Shown here piece after piece: positions 1 to 9,211 of a stretch of 36,746 nucleotides of DNA (position 1 is its first letter; each line of letters opens with the position of its first letter). The notes under the pieces were generated by a model. The model ran no database searches and had not been told where the DNA came from. It worked only from the letters and a program-made list of their open reading frames with translations. Position numbers and translations under genes: made by a program. The DNA comes from JAXGYX01 sp964487355 (GTDB lineage Bacteria; Bacillota; Clostridia; Saccharofermentanales; Fastidiosipilaceae), in the NCBI GenBank assembly GCA_964487355.1, contig CAZAPS010000014.1, positions 1 through 36,746 of the forward strand, in the 5' to 3' direction.

Positions 1-344
1 AACGCGTCGCCCAACACCAAAAAGGCCTGATTTAAAAACAACATGATCGGCACCCAGAGTGGCAACCGTCCCGACAGCCACAAGGTGACAGCGGTGGCGA
101 ATTGAAACACCTTGTCCACCAGCGGGTCGAGCACCTTTCCCACATCAGTGATCTGGTTAAATCGTCTGGCGATGAATCCATCCAGCAGATCGGTCGCCCA
201 GATCGCCAAAAACAGGATGAACGCCACCATATTGTTGTCGCCACTAAGAATATAGCGACACATGATCGGAATCGCGATCAGCCGGATGGCAGTCAACAGG
301 TTAGGCACTGTCAACCATTGTTGTCTTAGTTTCTTCTTATCCAC
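1..344 (-). CDS. pgsA: CDP-diacylglycerol--glycerol-3-phosphate 3-phosphatidyltransferase (partial, cut by window edge)
   Basis: This is the N-terminal part (114 codons seen) of a CDP-alcohol phosphatidyltransferase, an integral membrane enzyme that makes phosphatidylglycerol phosphate from CDP-diacylglycerol and glycerol-3-phosphate. The minus-strand translation begins VDKKKLRQQWLTVPNLLTAI and contains the complete family signature D-x2-D-G-x2-A-R-x8-G-x3-D-x3-D at about residues 49-74, followed by hydrophobic membrane segments. I chose the GTG at 344; an AGAAAAGG stretch lies upstream but at a long distance (about 14 nt), so a TTG further in is possible. It starts 37 nt after the pfkA stop and is probably the last seen member of that transcript. 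PgsA is preferred over other family members because of its size and the PNLLTAIR start typical of PgsA; a cardiolipin or CDP-alcohol homologue cannot be fully excluded. Confidence 0.85.
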   Translation of the reverse strand, partial: MDKKKLRQQWLTVPNLLTAIRLIAIPIMCRYILSGDNNMVAFILFLAIWATDLLDGFIARRFNQITDVGKVLDPLVDKVFQFATAVTLWLSGRLPLWVPIMLFLNQAFLVLGDA

Positions 345-381
345 GTGGTTTGTTACAACCTTTTCTAACAGAGCCGGAACA

Positions 382-1395
382 TCACAGGGCGATGTTGTAG
401 GCTGTGTCAATTTCCTCTCGGGATATGGTCTTCGTCATCTGCAAAGCTTCTTCTATCTCGATGGTGGTGACCCGACCTTGCTGATAAGCCACCACACGTC
501 CGTACTCACCAGCAACCAGGCTCTTGATCGCGAGCGCGCCCATCTGGCTCGCCATCATGCGATCTTGTATGGACGGGCTGCCACCTCGCTGCAAGTGACC
601 GAGAATGGTCACCCGAGACTCAATGCCGGTCTGGGCCTCAATGCGATTGCTGATCTCAACCGTGTCGCCGGCACCTTCCGCCACAACCACAATATAGTGA
701 TGTTTGTCCATATTGCGACACTCGAGCAAGCGGCGCACAACATGCTTGTCGAAGTCCATTTCCACTTCAGGAATCAAGATAACCTCGGCACCGCAGGACA
801 TCCCGACATTCAGCGCGATATAGCCCGCGCGCCTGCCCATCACCTCGATACAGCTACAGCGCTCATGCGAGGACGCGGTGTCACGCAGCTTGTCGATCGC
901 CGTCATGGCCGTGTTCATCGCGGTGTCATAGCCAATCGTGTACTCAGAACAGCCAATATCATTGTCAATCGTTCCGGGTATCCCAATCACAGGCAGACCA
1001 ATTCTGGCCAGATCCAGGGCTCCACGCAGCGAACCGTCACCGCCGATCACAACCAGCGCGTCAATGCCGAACACCCTGCACATGTCAAACGCCTTTTGCA
1101 CGCCTTCCGGCGTGCTGAACGTGTGACTTCGCGCGGTCATCAGAAAGGTTCCTCCACGCTGCAATCGCTCTGACACCGAACGGCCATCCAATTCGACGAT
1201 GTCTCCGCGCCACAAACCGTGATAACCCCGGCGGCAGCCCAGCATTCTGTATCCCGCGTGCAGGCCCGCGCGCACCACGGCGCGAATGGCCGCGTTCATG
1301 CCCGGGGCGTCACCGCCACTGGTGAGCACGCATACTGTCCGTATGCCTCCTTCTTCTGACCAAGGCGCCAGTCCATGCTTTTTTACGTCTGTCAT
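382..1395 (-). CDS. pfkA: ATP-dependent 6-phosphofructokinase
   Basis: A 337-residue cytoplasmic glycolytic enzyme that phosphorylates fructose-6-phosphate to fructose-1,6-bisphosphate. The nucleotide-binding start LTSGGDAPGMNAAIR lies at 24-38, GGDGS at 118-122, the catalytic PGTIDND at 140-146, TIGYDTA at 153-159, then MGRRAGYIAL and GHLQRGGSP. The Gly after GGD (GGDG rather than GGDD) points to ATP, not pyrophosphate, as phosphate donor. The first 17 or so residues are an extension compared with the usual 320-residue enzyme. The ATG has a GGGGG ribosome binding site 7 nt upstream. It follows dnaE on the same strand, a neighbourhood known in Bacillota (dnaE and pfkA are near each other in Bacillus), but has a possible promoter of its own in the 80-nt gap. 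Confidence 0.95.
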   Translation of the reverse strand: MTDVKKHGLAPWSEEGGIRTVCVLTSGGDAPGMNAAIRAVVRAGLHAGYRMLGCRRGYHGLWRGDIVELDGRSVSERLQRGGTFLMTARSHTFSTPEGVQKAFDMCRVFGIDALVVIGGDGSLRGALDLARIGLPVIGIPGTIDNDIGCSEYTIGYDTAMNTAMTAIDKLRDTASSHERCSCIEVMGRRAGYIALNVGMSCGAEVILIPEVEMDFDKHVVRRLLECRNMDKHHYIVVVAEGAGDTVEISNRIEAQTGIESRVTILGHLQRGGSPSIQDRMMASQMGALAIKSLVAGEYGRVVAYQQGRVTTIEIEEALQMTKTISREEIDTAYNIAL

Positions 1396-1411
1396 CTTTT
1401 AACCCCCAGAT

Positions 1412-1439
1412 ATTATGAAGTATAGTTAAAATGTGTCAA
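1412..1439 (-). promoter_or_regulatory. Possible sigma-A promoter for pfkA
   Basis: On the minus strand TTGACA (1439-1434) is followed after 16 nt by CATAAT (1417-1412). The predicted transcription start would fall very close to the ribosome binding site, so the leader would be extremely short; this lowers confidence. Confidence 0.4.
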
Positions 1440-1475
1440 TCATCGGATTTCATCTGGTTTTACAGATATTATGCA

Positions 1476-4400
1476 TTATATACTTTTGTCCGGTATCGGC
1501 AAAGTGGAAGCATCGATAAAAAACAAATTGGCCGCGCCATACCGCTCGATCAGAAGATTCAAGGTGAAATCGTTGATTTCCAGCCAACAATCCGGATATA
1601 GAGAATCCAGGCGATTTTCATGTGGAAAATAGACCGCGGTTCTTGTTTCGCCGTTGAAAAACGCCAAAGTGGCGAGCAACCGATGATATTCACTTGAATC
1701 ACGCTCACCATCAAAGGCGAGGACCAAACCAACATCCGCTGAAACATAAGGCTCCTTAGTCGGTGGCCGGGTGCCGTTTTGTCGCTGATCGGCGCCGCGC
1801 CCGGCGGGCTCGACCGAAAAATCAAAGTTGACGGCGCGGTCGGTTGATTGTCCGCCGTCCGAAATTTCCACGTTTTTGGGCAATGGCGCGAAGTGGTCGG
1901 CAATGATTTTTGTCTCCTGATCATCACTCGCGCTGATCCGTCCGGTCACCAGCACAGCCTGCCCCTCCTGCAACAAAGTGTTATGCCCTTGCATCACTTT
2001 CGGAAAAACAATCGCCTCATAGCGCCCATATACATCCTCAAGCGTCAAAAAACACATCAGATCATTGTTTCGGGTGGACTTGTTGGTCCGCCTCACAATC
2101 AGGCCGGCCATCGCGCCTCGCTGACCATCGCGGACACCTGTCCTGACCCCCGTGTCGCCCACGTCAGGAGAGTTCTCGTAGGCCTCGAACACTCGATCAC
2201 CATGGAACAGATCGCTGGTAAGAGTGACCTGTCGCTCGATCGCCAGGGAATAGTCGTCCAAGGGGTGTCCACTGATGTACACTCCGGTCATCTCCCTCTC
2301 CATATCCAACAACTCGGTTGTCGGAAAATCCGGCACAGTTGGATAGTCCGGCTCAGTCGGCGCGGGATCGACGGTGTCTGTCAGCTCGAACAAAGACAAC
2401 TGTCCTTCCATGATCGAGTTTCTCTGTCGATTCAGATGCGCCAGAAACGGTTCCAGCGCGGCGATCAATTTGCTGCGCGAAATGCCAAACGAGTCAAAAG
2501 CGGATGAACGGATCAGACTTTCAATCAGTTTCTTGTTCAATGAATAAGCGGACATTCTTTTTAAAAAATTCCCATAGGTAAGAAATGGACCATTCGTCTC
2601 ACGCTCGGCGATCAGCTCGCGCAGAGGAACCGGACCGACATTTTTCACCGCGCCAAGGCCGAACCGGATGGCGCCATCTTCGGTCACGAATTTGATCTGG
2701 CTGCGATTGACATCAGGGGGAAGGACATTGATGCGTTTTTTGCGGCACACTTCTATATAGGTCGCGGCCTGCCCGAGATTACCCATGTAACTGTTGAGCA
2801 TCGCCGCCATAAACTCAACCGGATAGTGTCGCTTCAACCATGCCGTCTGGTACGCCACAACCGCGTACGCCGCCGCGTGCGATTTATTAAAGGCGTAGTT
2901 GGCGAACTCCATGACCTCTTCCCATATTCTTTTCGCGATGGGTAAACTGACGCCGCGGGCAAGCGCGCCATCGATCACTTTGCCATTCTCATCCAAACCG
3001 CCTTGGATGAACAGCTCTTCATACTTGGAGAGCAGTTCGGGTTTCTTGCTGGACATCGCGCGCCGGACATTGTCCGCCTGACCCAGGGAGAATCCCGCGA
3101 CCGTGCGCACAATCTGCATAACCTGTTCCTGATAGACCATGCAACCATATGTGACGTCCAGGATGGGCTCAAGCAATGGATGATGACAGCTGATCTTGTC
3201 GTCAGCATGGCGACCCGCCACGTACCTGGGAATTTGTTTCATCGGTCCGGGACGAAACAGCGCGACCCCGGCGATGATGTCTTCCAGTGACTCCGGTTTC
3301 AATTCTTTCATGAAAGAAGTCATGCCCGAGCTTTCCAGTTGAAAAACACCTGCCGTGTCGCCCTCGCTGATCATCTGAAACACGGTCGGATCATCCATCG
3401 ACATCCGATCGTAGTCAATTTCCACACCATAATTGTCGCGCACCATTTGCGCCGTGTCCTGTAGGACGGTCAACGTGCGCAGACCGAGGAAGTCAAACTT
3501 CAACAAGCCGAGAGATTCGATCGTTTCCTTGGCGTATTGCACCACGACCGAGTCATCATTTTTAGCCAGCGGCGCGATTTTCACAATTGGTTCGGAAGAT
3601 ATGATCACGCCGGCGGCATGGGTGGACGCGTGTCGCGGCATCCCCTCGAACAGCCTGGCGGTGTCGATCACGTCTTTGGTGACAGGATCATTGTCATACG
3701 CGGACTTAAGTTCGGTCGAAACCTCGAGGGCCTTGTCCAATGTCATCTTCAGTTCGTTGGGAATCATCTTCGCCAAGCGATCGCTTTCCGCGTAGGGGAC
3801 GTCTAGCGCGCGACAAACATCGCGCACGCTGGCCCGCGCCGCCAACGTGCCAAACGTGATGACCTGGGAAACTCTTTGCTCACCGTATTTTCTGGTCACG
3901 TAGTCGATGACCTCGCCACGGCGCTCATAGCAAAAATCAATGTCGAAGTCGGGCATGCTGACCCGTTCAGGATTGAGGAACCGCTCGAAGAGCAATGAGT
4001 AGCGGAGCGGATCGATATTGGTGATGCCGATGCAATACGCCGCCAATGAACCCGCCCCCGAGCCACGACCCGGGCCGACAATGATCCCGCGTTCGCGCGC
4101 GAAGCGAATGAAATCCCAGACGATCAGGTAATAGTCGGTGTACCCCATGGAGTCGATGACACGCAGCTCCATGTCCAACCGCTCCTCATATTCTTCGCAG
4201 CTTTGTTCGTGTGGCAATTCAAGGCGTCGGGTCAAACCGGCAAAACAAAGTTCGCGCAGATAGTCACCGGCGAGCCCGCCGTCAGGCACATCAAAGGCGG
4301 GCAGGTGTATCGTGTCAAAGTCAAAAGTCACATCGCAGCGCTCGGCGATCAAAGCCGTGTTCTCAATCGCTTCGGGGCAGTCGCTGAACGCCGCCTTCAT

Positions 4401-5147
4401 CTCCTCAGGAGACTTCACATAAAGCTGATCAGTCCCCATACGCATACGGTCCGGATCGGTAATCACCTTGCCGGTCTGCATGCAAAGCAATATCTCGTGC
4501 GCGCGCGCGTCTTCCTTGCGCATATAGTGGCAGTCATTCGTGGCCACCAGAGGGATGTCCAACTCCGCCGAAATATCACGTAAAGCCCGGTTGATGACGG
4601 CCTGCTGTTGAATGCCGTTTGACTGCATCTCCAGATAGAAGTTGTCCTTGCCAAAAATATCATTGTATTCGGTCGCCAGTTCTCTCGCCCGTTGAGGGTC
4701 GCCGGCTAAAATCGCCCGCGGCACCTCACCACTCATACACGAGGATAAAGCGATCAGCCCTTCGGAATGGGCGCGCAACAGCTCACGGTCCACCCGTGGA
4801 CGATAATAGAAACCTTCAAGAAACGCGAGCGAGACCAACAGGTTGAGGTTTTCCAAACCCACATTGTTTTCCGCCAACAAGATCAAATGACCGAGCTGTT
4901 TATCAGTCGGACTGTCCTTTTGGAAGCGACCGTTCGGAGCGACATAAACCTCGCATCCGATGATGGGTTTGACACCCGCCTCGCGGCAGGCGTTATAAAA
5001 GTCGACGACCCCGTACATCACACCGTGGTCGGTGATCGCGCACGAGGTCATGCCCAGCTCTTTGACGCGGGCCGGAAGTTGAGCGATCCGATTCGCGCCA
5101 TCGAGCAGGCTGTATTCCGTATGTAGATGCAAATGTGTAAACGTCAA
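1476..5147 (-). CDS. dnaE: DNA polymerase III subunit alpha (DnaE type)
   Basis: A 1223-residue replicative DNA polymerase. It opens with the PHP domain (THLHLHTEYSLLDGA at 4-18, then ITDHGVMYG, GCEVYVAP, TNDCHYM; the metal-binding His, Asp and Glu residues are kept). The polymerase core has PDFDIDFCYERRGEVIDYV with the catalytic aspartates, and GPGRGSGAGSL just before it. A helix-hairpin-helix region and a C-terminal OB fold (AGLIVRRTNKSTRN to FPKVMQG) follow. The length and domain order fit DnaE rather than PolC, which would have an inserted DEDD exonuclease. The start is TTG at 5147; the PHP motif begins at once after it, so no later start is possible. Its ribosome binding site is weak (AAGGA about 12 nt away) and the gene starts only 15 nt after the phosphoglucomutase stop, suggesting translational coupling. 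Confidence 0.95.
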   Translation of the reverse strand: MTFTHLHLHTEYSLLDGANRIAQLPARVKELGMTSCAITDHGVMYGVVDFYNACREAGVKPIIGCEVYVAPNGRFQKDSPTDKQLGHLILLAENNVGLENLNLLVSLAFLEGFYYRPRVDRELLRAHSEGLIALSSCMSGEVPRAILAGDPQRARELATEYNDIFGKDNFYLEMQSNGIQQQAVINRALRDISAELDIPLVATNDCHYMRKEDARAHEILLCMQTGKVITDPDRMRMGTDQLYVKSPEEMKAAFSDCPEAIENTALIAERCDVTFDFDTIHLPAFDVPDGGLAGDYLRELCFAGLTRRLELPHEQSCEEYEERLDMELRVIDSMGYTDYYLIVWDFIRFARERGIIVGPGRGSGAGSLAAYCIGITNIDPLRYSLLFERFLNPERVSMPDFDIDFCYERRGEVIDYVTRKYGEQRVSQVITFGTLAARASVRDVCRALDVPYAESDRLAKMIPNELKMTLDKALEVSTELKSAYDNDPVTKDVIDTARLFEGMPRHASTHAAGVIISSEPIVKIAPLAKNDDSVVVQYAKETIESLGLLKFDFLGLRTLTVLQDTAQMVRDNYGVEIDYDRMSMDDPTVFQMISEGDTAGVFQLESSGMTSFMKELKPESLEDIIAGVALFRPGPMKQIPRYVAGRHADDKISCHHPLLEPILDVTYGCMVYQEQVMQIVRTVAGFSLGQADNVRRAMSSKKPELLSKYEELFIQGGLDENGKVIDGALARGVSLPIAKRIWEEVMEFANYAFNKSHAAAYAVVAYQTAWLKRHYPVEFMAAMLNSYMGNLGQAATYIEVCRKKRINVLPPDVNRSQIKFVTEDGAIRFGLGAVKNVGPVPLRELIAERETNGPFLTYGNFLKRMSAYSLNKKLIESLIRSSAFDSFGISRSKLIAALEPFLAHLNRQRNSIMEGQLSLFELTDTVDPAPTEPDYPTVPDFPTTELLDMEREMTGVYISGHPLDDYSLAIERQVTLTSDLFHGDRVFEAYENSPDVGDTGVRTGVRDGQRGAMAGLIVRRTNKSTRNNDLMCFLTLEDVYGRYEAIVFPKVMQGHNTLLQEGQAVLVTGRISASDDQETKIIADHFAPLPKNVEISDGGQSTDRAVNFDFSVEPAGRGADQRQNGTRPPTKEPYVSADVGLVLAFDGERDSSEYHRLLATLAFFNGETRTAVYFPHENRLDSLYPDCWLEINDFTLNLLIERYGAANLFFIDASTLPIPDKSI

Positions 5148-5162
5148 GTTTTAACTATGTCC

Positions 5163-6902
5163 TTACTTTAATTTAGCGCGGATGACCGCCTCGGCGGCGT
5201 CGGATATCTTATCCAACCGAGCTTTGGTCTCTTCCGCGTCCGGACCATACGCTCCGGAGTAGACCTTGATTTTAGGTTCGGTTCCTGAAGGACGCACGCA
5301 GACCCAATCCAAGTCATCCAATTCATACAACAAAACATTCGAATCCGGAAGATCCAGGATCTCCGTGGTGTCGGAGACGAAATCGACACGCTCGTGCGTT
5401 TGATAGTCGCGGAGCGCGTTGACCTTGAGCTCTCCAAGCCGCGGTCCTTTGTTTTCCCGCAGGTCGGCCAGCGCCTCTTTAATCTTATTCAGGCCGGCGA
5501 TTCCTTCCATTGTAATCGAAATCGTCTTTTCAAATCCAAAGCCATATTTTTGGTAGAGATTATCCAGGTAGTCGCTGATCGTCTTGCCCTCCGTCCGTGC
5601 GGTGGCGGCCATTTCAGCCAGCAACATGGATGCCACAACCGCGTCCTTGTCGCGCACATCGGTACCGGCGAGATAGCCGAAGCTTTCTTCAAAACCGAAT
5701 TGGAAGTGCTTGTCTCCGAACTCATCGTAGTCTTTGATCAACTCGCCGATAAACTTGAATCCTGTCAACACTTCAAAAAGTTCAACGCCGTAGGCCTGCG
5801 CCACACGTTTGGTCAGTTTGGTGGAGACAATCGTCGTCGCGACAAATGACCGTTCAGGCAACACCCCGCGCCTTTTTTTGGCCGACAGAATATACTCCAT
5901 CAACAAAAGGCCAATTTGATTGCCGGACAAAACCTGGTAAGTGCCGTCCGCGCGACGCACGGCCAAACCGGTGCGGTCGGCGTCGGGATCGTTGGCGATG
6001 ACGAGATCAGCTTCTTCTTTAGTGGCGAGCTGAATGGCCAGCTCCAAAGCCTCACGAAACTCGGGATTGGGATTCTCCACAGTTGAGAAATCCGGATCCG
6101 GCAGCTCCTGCTCCTTCACCACCATGACATTGTTGAATCCAAGTTCTTTCAAAATACGGCGAACGGGAATGTTGCCCGCTCCATGAAGTGGAGTGTAGAC
6201 GATCTTCATGTCCGCCTGTCCGGGAATCAGATCGCTGTTGATGCTCAGTCCCTTTAACATTTCGATGTAGGCATCATCGAGCTCCTTGCCGATATATTCC
6301 AACGTGTTGTTCGCCAATGCCTGATCCTTGTCGATCCAGGACAACGTGCGAATGTCCGTTATTGAATGCATCTCCTTCATGACAACGTCTGCCGCTTCCG
6401 GCGACATCTGGCTGCCGTCCTCACCGTACGCCTTAAATCCATTATATTGTTTCGGGTTGTGGCTGGCTGTGATCATGACGCCTCCCGCGCAGTTGTAATG
6501 GCGAACCGCGAAAGAATGGATCGGAACCGGACGCAGGGACTCAAACAGCCGCACTTTAATGCCATGGGTCGCGAACACCAACGCCGAGATCTCGGCGAAT
6601 TCCGGTGAAAAATGTCGGGAGTCATAGGAAATCACGATGCCGCGTTGTTTCGCCTCCTCGCCAAGTGACACAATATAACGGGCAAAACCTTCTGTCGCCT
6701 GAGCGATGGTGTAAATATTCATCCGGTTGGTGCCGGCTCCAAGGATGCCGCGCAGTCCCGCCGTGCCAAATTCAAGCGACCGATAAAAGCGCTCCTGAAT
6801 TTCCTGATCATCACCGGCTATGGCCCGCAACTCGTCCCTTGTCTGTTGATTGAAAAATTCATCTGTGCTCCACAGCTCATAAAGCGATCGGCAATCATTC
6901 AT
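5163..6902 (-). CDS. Phosphoglucomutase / phosphomannomutase (alpha-D-phosphohexomutase)
   Basis: A 579-residue cytoplasmic alpha-D-phosphohexomutase, of the PgcA-like form found in Bacillota, interconverting glucose-1-phosphate and glucose-6-phosphate. The four family loops are present: the phosphoserine loop GVMITASHNP with catalytic Ser at about 147, the Mg-binding loop NDPDADRTG, the sugar-binding loop GFEESFGYLAG and the phosphate-binding RPSGTEPKIKVYSG near the C-terminus. I chose the ATG at 6902, preceded by AGGGAGG at good spacing; a reading frame continues 21 codons further upstream without a ribosome binding site. It is the first gene of the run to dnaE and pfkA. With glycogen phosphorylase (22547-24925) and PfkA it would complete the route from glycogen into glycolysis. 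Confidence 0.92.
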   Translation of the reverse strand: MNDCRSLYELWSTDEFFNQQTRDELRAIAGDDQEIQERFYRSLEFGTAGLRGILGAGTNRMNIYTIAQATEGFARYIVSLGEEAKQRGIVISYDSRHFSPEFAEISALVFATHGIKVRLFESLRPVPIHSFAVRHYNCAGGVMITASHNPKQYNGFKAYGEDGSQMSPEAADVVMKEMHSITDIRTLSWIDKDQALANNTLEYIGKELDDAYIEMLKGLSINSDLIPGQADMKIVYTPLHGAGNIPVRRILKELGFNNVMVVKEQELPDPDFSTVENPNPEFREALELAIQLATKEEADLVIANDPDADRTGLAVRRADGTYQVLSGNQIGLLLMEYILSAKKRRGVLPERSFVATTIVSTKLTKRVAQAYGVELFEVLTGFKFIGELIKDYDEFGDKHFQFGFEESFGYLAGTDVRDKDAVVASMLLAEMAATARTEGKTISDYLDNLYQKYGFGFEKTISITMEGIAGLNKIKEALADLRENKGPRLGELKVNALRDYQTHERVDFVSDTTEILDLPDSNVLLYELDDLDWVCVRPSGTEPKIKVYSGAYGPDAEETKARLDKISDAAEAVIRAKLK

Positions 6903-6974
6903 TTTAGAATCCTCCCTTATCCTAAAGTTGAATCTTCTCCGTGGAAAAGATATATGGACCGACAAATCGTATCA

Positions 6975-6983
6975 ATTATACCA
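6975..6983 (-). promoter_or_regulatory. Extended -10 promoter element upstream of phosphoglucomutase
   Basis: The minus strand reads TGGTATAAT here (TG-N-TATAAT), an extended -10 element, about 70 nt before the start codon. No good -35 is seen; a small TCGAA/TTCGA inverted repeat lies about where the -35 would be. Confidence 0.4.
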
Positions 6984-7115
6984 TATCGAAGTAAAAATTC
7001 GACGATTTTTTGTCAGTATGCACAGTGTCGAATCGGTTGAATGGCCGGGTTTGAGCATTCCCGGCACATACGCCGAAAGCCGTTCAGGGAACCGCTCACC
7101 GGTCGGGGCGGTTGA

Positions 7116-9170
7116 TCAATGGATATGACCGCGCACGATGATCATCAGGTCGCGTAGGCGAGCGGCTTCCTCAAAGTCAAGGGCGGAGGCCGCCTGCTTC
7201 ATCTCACGCTCCAGGCGGTCGGCCATTTTGATCAATTCGCTCGGTTTCATGCGCGCGATCTTTTGCTCCGCCGCGCTGAGCGCGCCACGGCCACCGGTCC
7301 GTTTTGTGTCCGCCGATTTGATTTTCTCTTTCTTCTCAATATCCTCCAAAGTATCCAGCACATCACGGATCTCTTTGACGATCGTATGCGGCGTGATACC
7401 GTGTTCTTCATTGTAGCGCTCCTGAATGGCACGGCGGCGATTTGTCTCACTGATCGCCCTGTACATGGAATCGGTGACTTCATCGGCGTACATCAAAACC
7501 TTGCCGTTCACATTGCGCGCGGCTCGTCCGATGATTTGAATCAACGAAGTTGTGGAGCGCAAAAACCCCTCGCGGTCGGCATCCAAAATTGCGATCAGCG
7601 AGACCTCCGGGAGGTCGATTCCTTCGCGCAACAGATTGATTCCAACCAGGACATCAAACTGTCCCAGCCGCAGGTCGCGCAAAATCTCCAAGCGTTCATC
7701 ATTGGCGATGTCCGAATGCAGGTATTTGACACGAAAGTCGGCTTCTTGCAAAAAAGCGGTCAAGTCCTCAGCCATTCTTTTGGTCAGCGTCAACACCAAC
7801 GCCCGCTCACCGCGCTCGATCGTCATATTGATTTCGGAAGCCAGATCATCAATCTGTCCATCCACCGGATGGATGGCGATAACAGGATCCAACAGTCCGG
7901 TGGGACGTATGATTTGCTCCGCTGTCTGTTCGCTGTGTTCGGCCTCATATTTTGAGGGTGTCGCGCTGACAAAAACAGTCTGCCCCATCCGTTCCTCAAA
8001 CTCCACAAAGCGCAAGGGGCGGTTGTCAAAGGCCGACGGCAGGCGGAAACCAAAATCAACCAGGGATTCCTTGCGCGAGCGGTCTCCTTTGTACATCGCG
8101 CCGATCTGAGGAACGGTGACATGAGATTCGTCGATCATCAACAGATAGTCGTCAGGGAAAAAATCCATTAATGTGTAAGGTGGCTCACCCGGAGCGCGGC
8201 CATCCATGTGACGAGAATAGTTCTCGATCCCTTTGGTGAATCCGGTCTCCCGCAACATCTCCATGTCGTAATTGGTGCGTTGTTCAAGGCGATAGGCCTC
8301 GACAAGCTTGCCTTCCTCACGAAACAAGGCCAATCGCTCCTCGAGCTCGGCCTCAATCGTCTCAATCGCCCGTTCGGTGGTTTCCACATTCGTCGCGTAA
8401 TGACTGGCCGGCCATACACCCACGTAGTTGCGCACGGACAGCGTCTTGCCTGTCAGTCGGTCGATCTCAACAAGACGGTCGATCTCATCGCCAAAAAAAG
8501 AAACTCGAACCAGAATCATTTCCGAAGTCGACGGAAAGATATCGACGGTGTCTCCACGCACCCGGAATGTGCCGCGTTTGAGCTCGAAGTCATTGCGGTT
8601 GAACTGACTGTGGATCAGCCGCCGGATCAACTCCTCCCTATCCATCCTCATGCCGGGGCGAAGATGGATCATCATGTCCTGATAAAAATCGGGGTTGCCC
8701 AAGCCATAGATACATGAAACCGAGGCAACCACGATCACATCTCTTCGGGACAGCAGAAAATCAGTCGCCGAATGACGCATCCGGTCGATCTCATCGTTGA
8801 TCGCCGAATCCTTTTCGATGAAGGTATCCGTACTCGCGATATACGCTTCCGGTTGATAATAATCATAATAGCTCACAAAATATTCAACGGCGTTTTCCGG
8901 AAAGAACGCCTTGAATTCCGCCGCAAGCTGACCGGCAAGCGTTTTGTTCGGCGCGATCACCAGCGTCGGTCGCTGCAGACGCTCGATCACTCCCGCCATC
9001 GTGAACGTTTTACCTGAACCGGTCACGCCCAGCAAGGTCTGATATTTTCGACCTTGCTCAATGCCTTTCACGAGCAGATCAATCGCCTGTGGCTGGTCGC
9101 CGGTCGGTTGGATATCGGCGATCAACTTGAACTCACCCGGCAGATCGGTCGGACGAGGCCTTTTTTTCAA
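7116..9170 (-). CDS. uvrB: UvrABC system protein B (excinuclease subunit)
   Basis: A 684-residue nucleotide excision repair protein that receives damage from UvrA, verifies it and recruits UvrC. Walker A GVTGSGKT is at 48-55; the beta-hairpin region YYDYYQPEAYIASTDTFIEK that clamps DNA follows; helicase motifs include MIDESHVTVPQ, FVSATPS and QIIGRAARN; the C-terminal UVR motif that binds UvrC is at the end (ALDFEEAARLRDLM). Length is normal for the family. The start is TTG at 9170 with GGAGG 8 nt upstream. It begins 41 nt after the purL stop on the same strand, so the two may share a transcript. No LexA-like box was seen in the short gap. Confidence 0.96.
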   Translation of the reverse strand: MKKRPRPTDLPGEFKLIADIQPTGDQPQAIDLLVKGIEQGRKYQTLLGVTGSGKTFTMAGVIERLQRPTLVIAPNKTLAGQLAAEFKAFFPENAVEYFVSYYDYYQPEAYIASTDTFIEKDSAINDEIDRMRHSATDFLLSRRDVIVVASVSCIYGLGNPDFYQDMMIHLRPGMRMDREELIRRLIHSQFNRNDFELKRGTFRVRGDTVDIFPSTSEMILVRVSFFGDEIDRLVEIDRLTGKTLSVRNYVGVWPASHYATNVETTERAIETIEAELEERLALFREEGKLVEAYRLEQRTNYDMEMLRETGFTKGIENYSRHMDGRAPGEPPYTLMDFFPDDYLLMIDESHVTVPQIGAMYKGDRSRKESLVDFGFRLPSAFDNRPLRFVEFEERMGQTVFVSATPSKYEAEHSEQTAEQIIRPTGLLDPVIAIHPVDGQIDDLASEINMTIERGERALVLTLTKRMAEDLTAFLQEADFRVKYLHSDIANDERLEILRDLRLGQFDVLVGINLLREGIDLPEVSLIAILDADREGFLRSTTSLIQIIGRAARNVNGKVLMYADEVTDSMYRAISETNRRRAIQERYNEEHGITPHTIVKEIRDVLDTLEDIEKKEKIKSADTKRTGGRGALSAAEQKIARMKPSELIKMADRLEREMKQAASALDFEEAARLRDLMIIVRGHIH

Positions 9171-9211
9171 TTATTTCTCCTCCAAAATCTCATGACACGG
9201 AAGGCAGGTTA

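Noticed and set aside
262..1173. Long plus-strand open frame of 303 codons opposite pfkA
   Set aside because: It is fully antisense to a well supported pfkA, has no recognisable motifs and no ribosome binding site; it arises from the codon pattern of the real gene.
7044..7065. GC hairpin GCCGGG-N10-CCCGGC after uvrB
   Set aside because: The stem is only 6 bp and has no T-run on either side, so I do not call it a terminator.
7263..7955. Plus-strand open frame of 230 codons opposite uvrB
   Set aside because: It is a shadow of the uvrB coding sequence.
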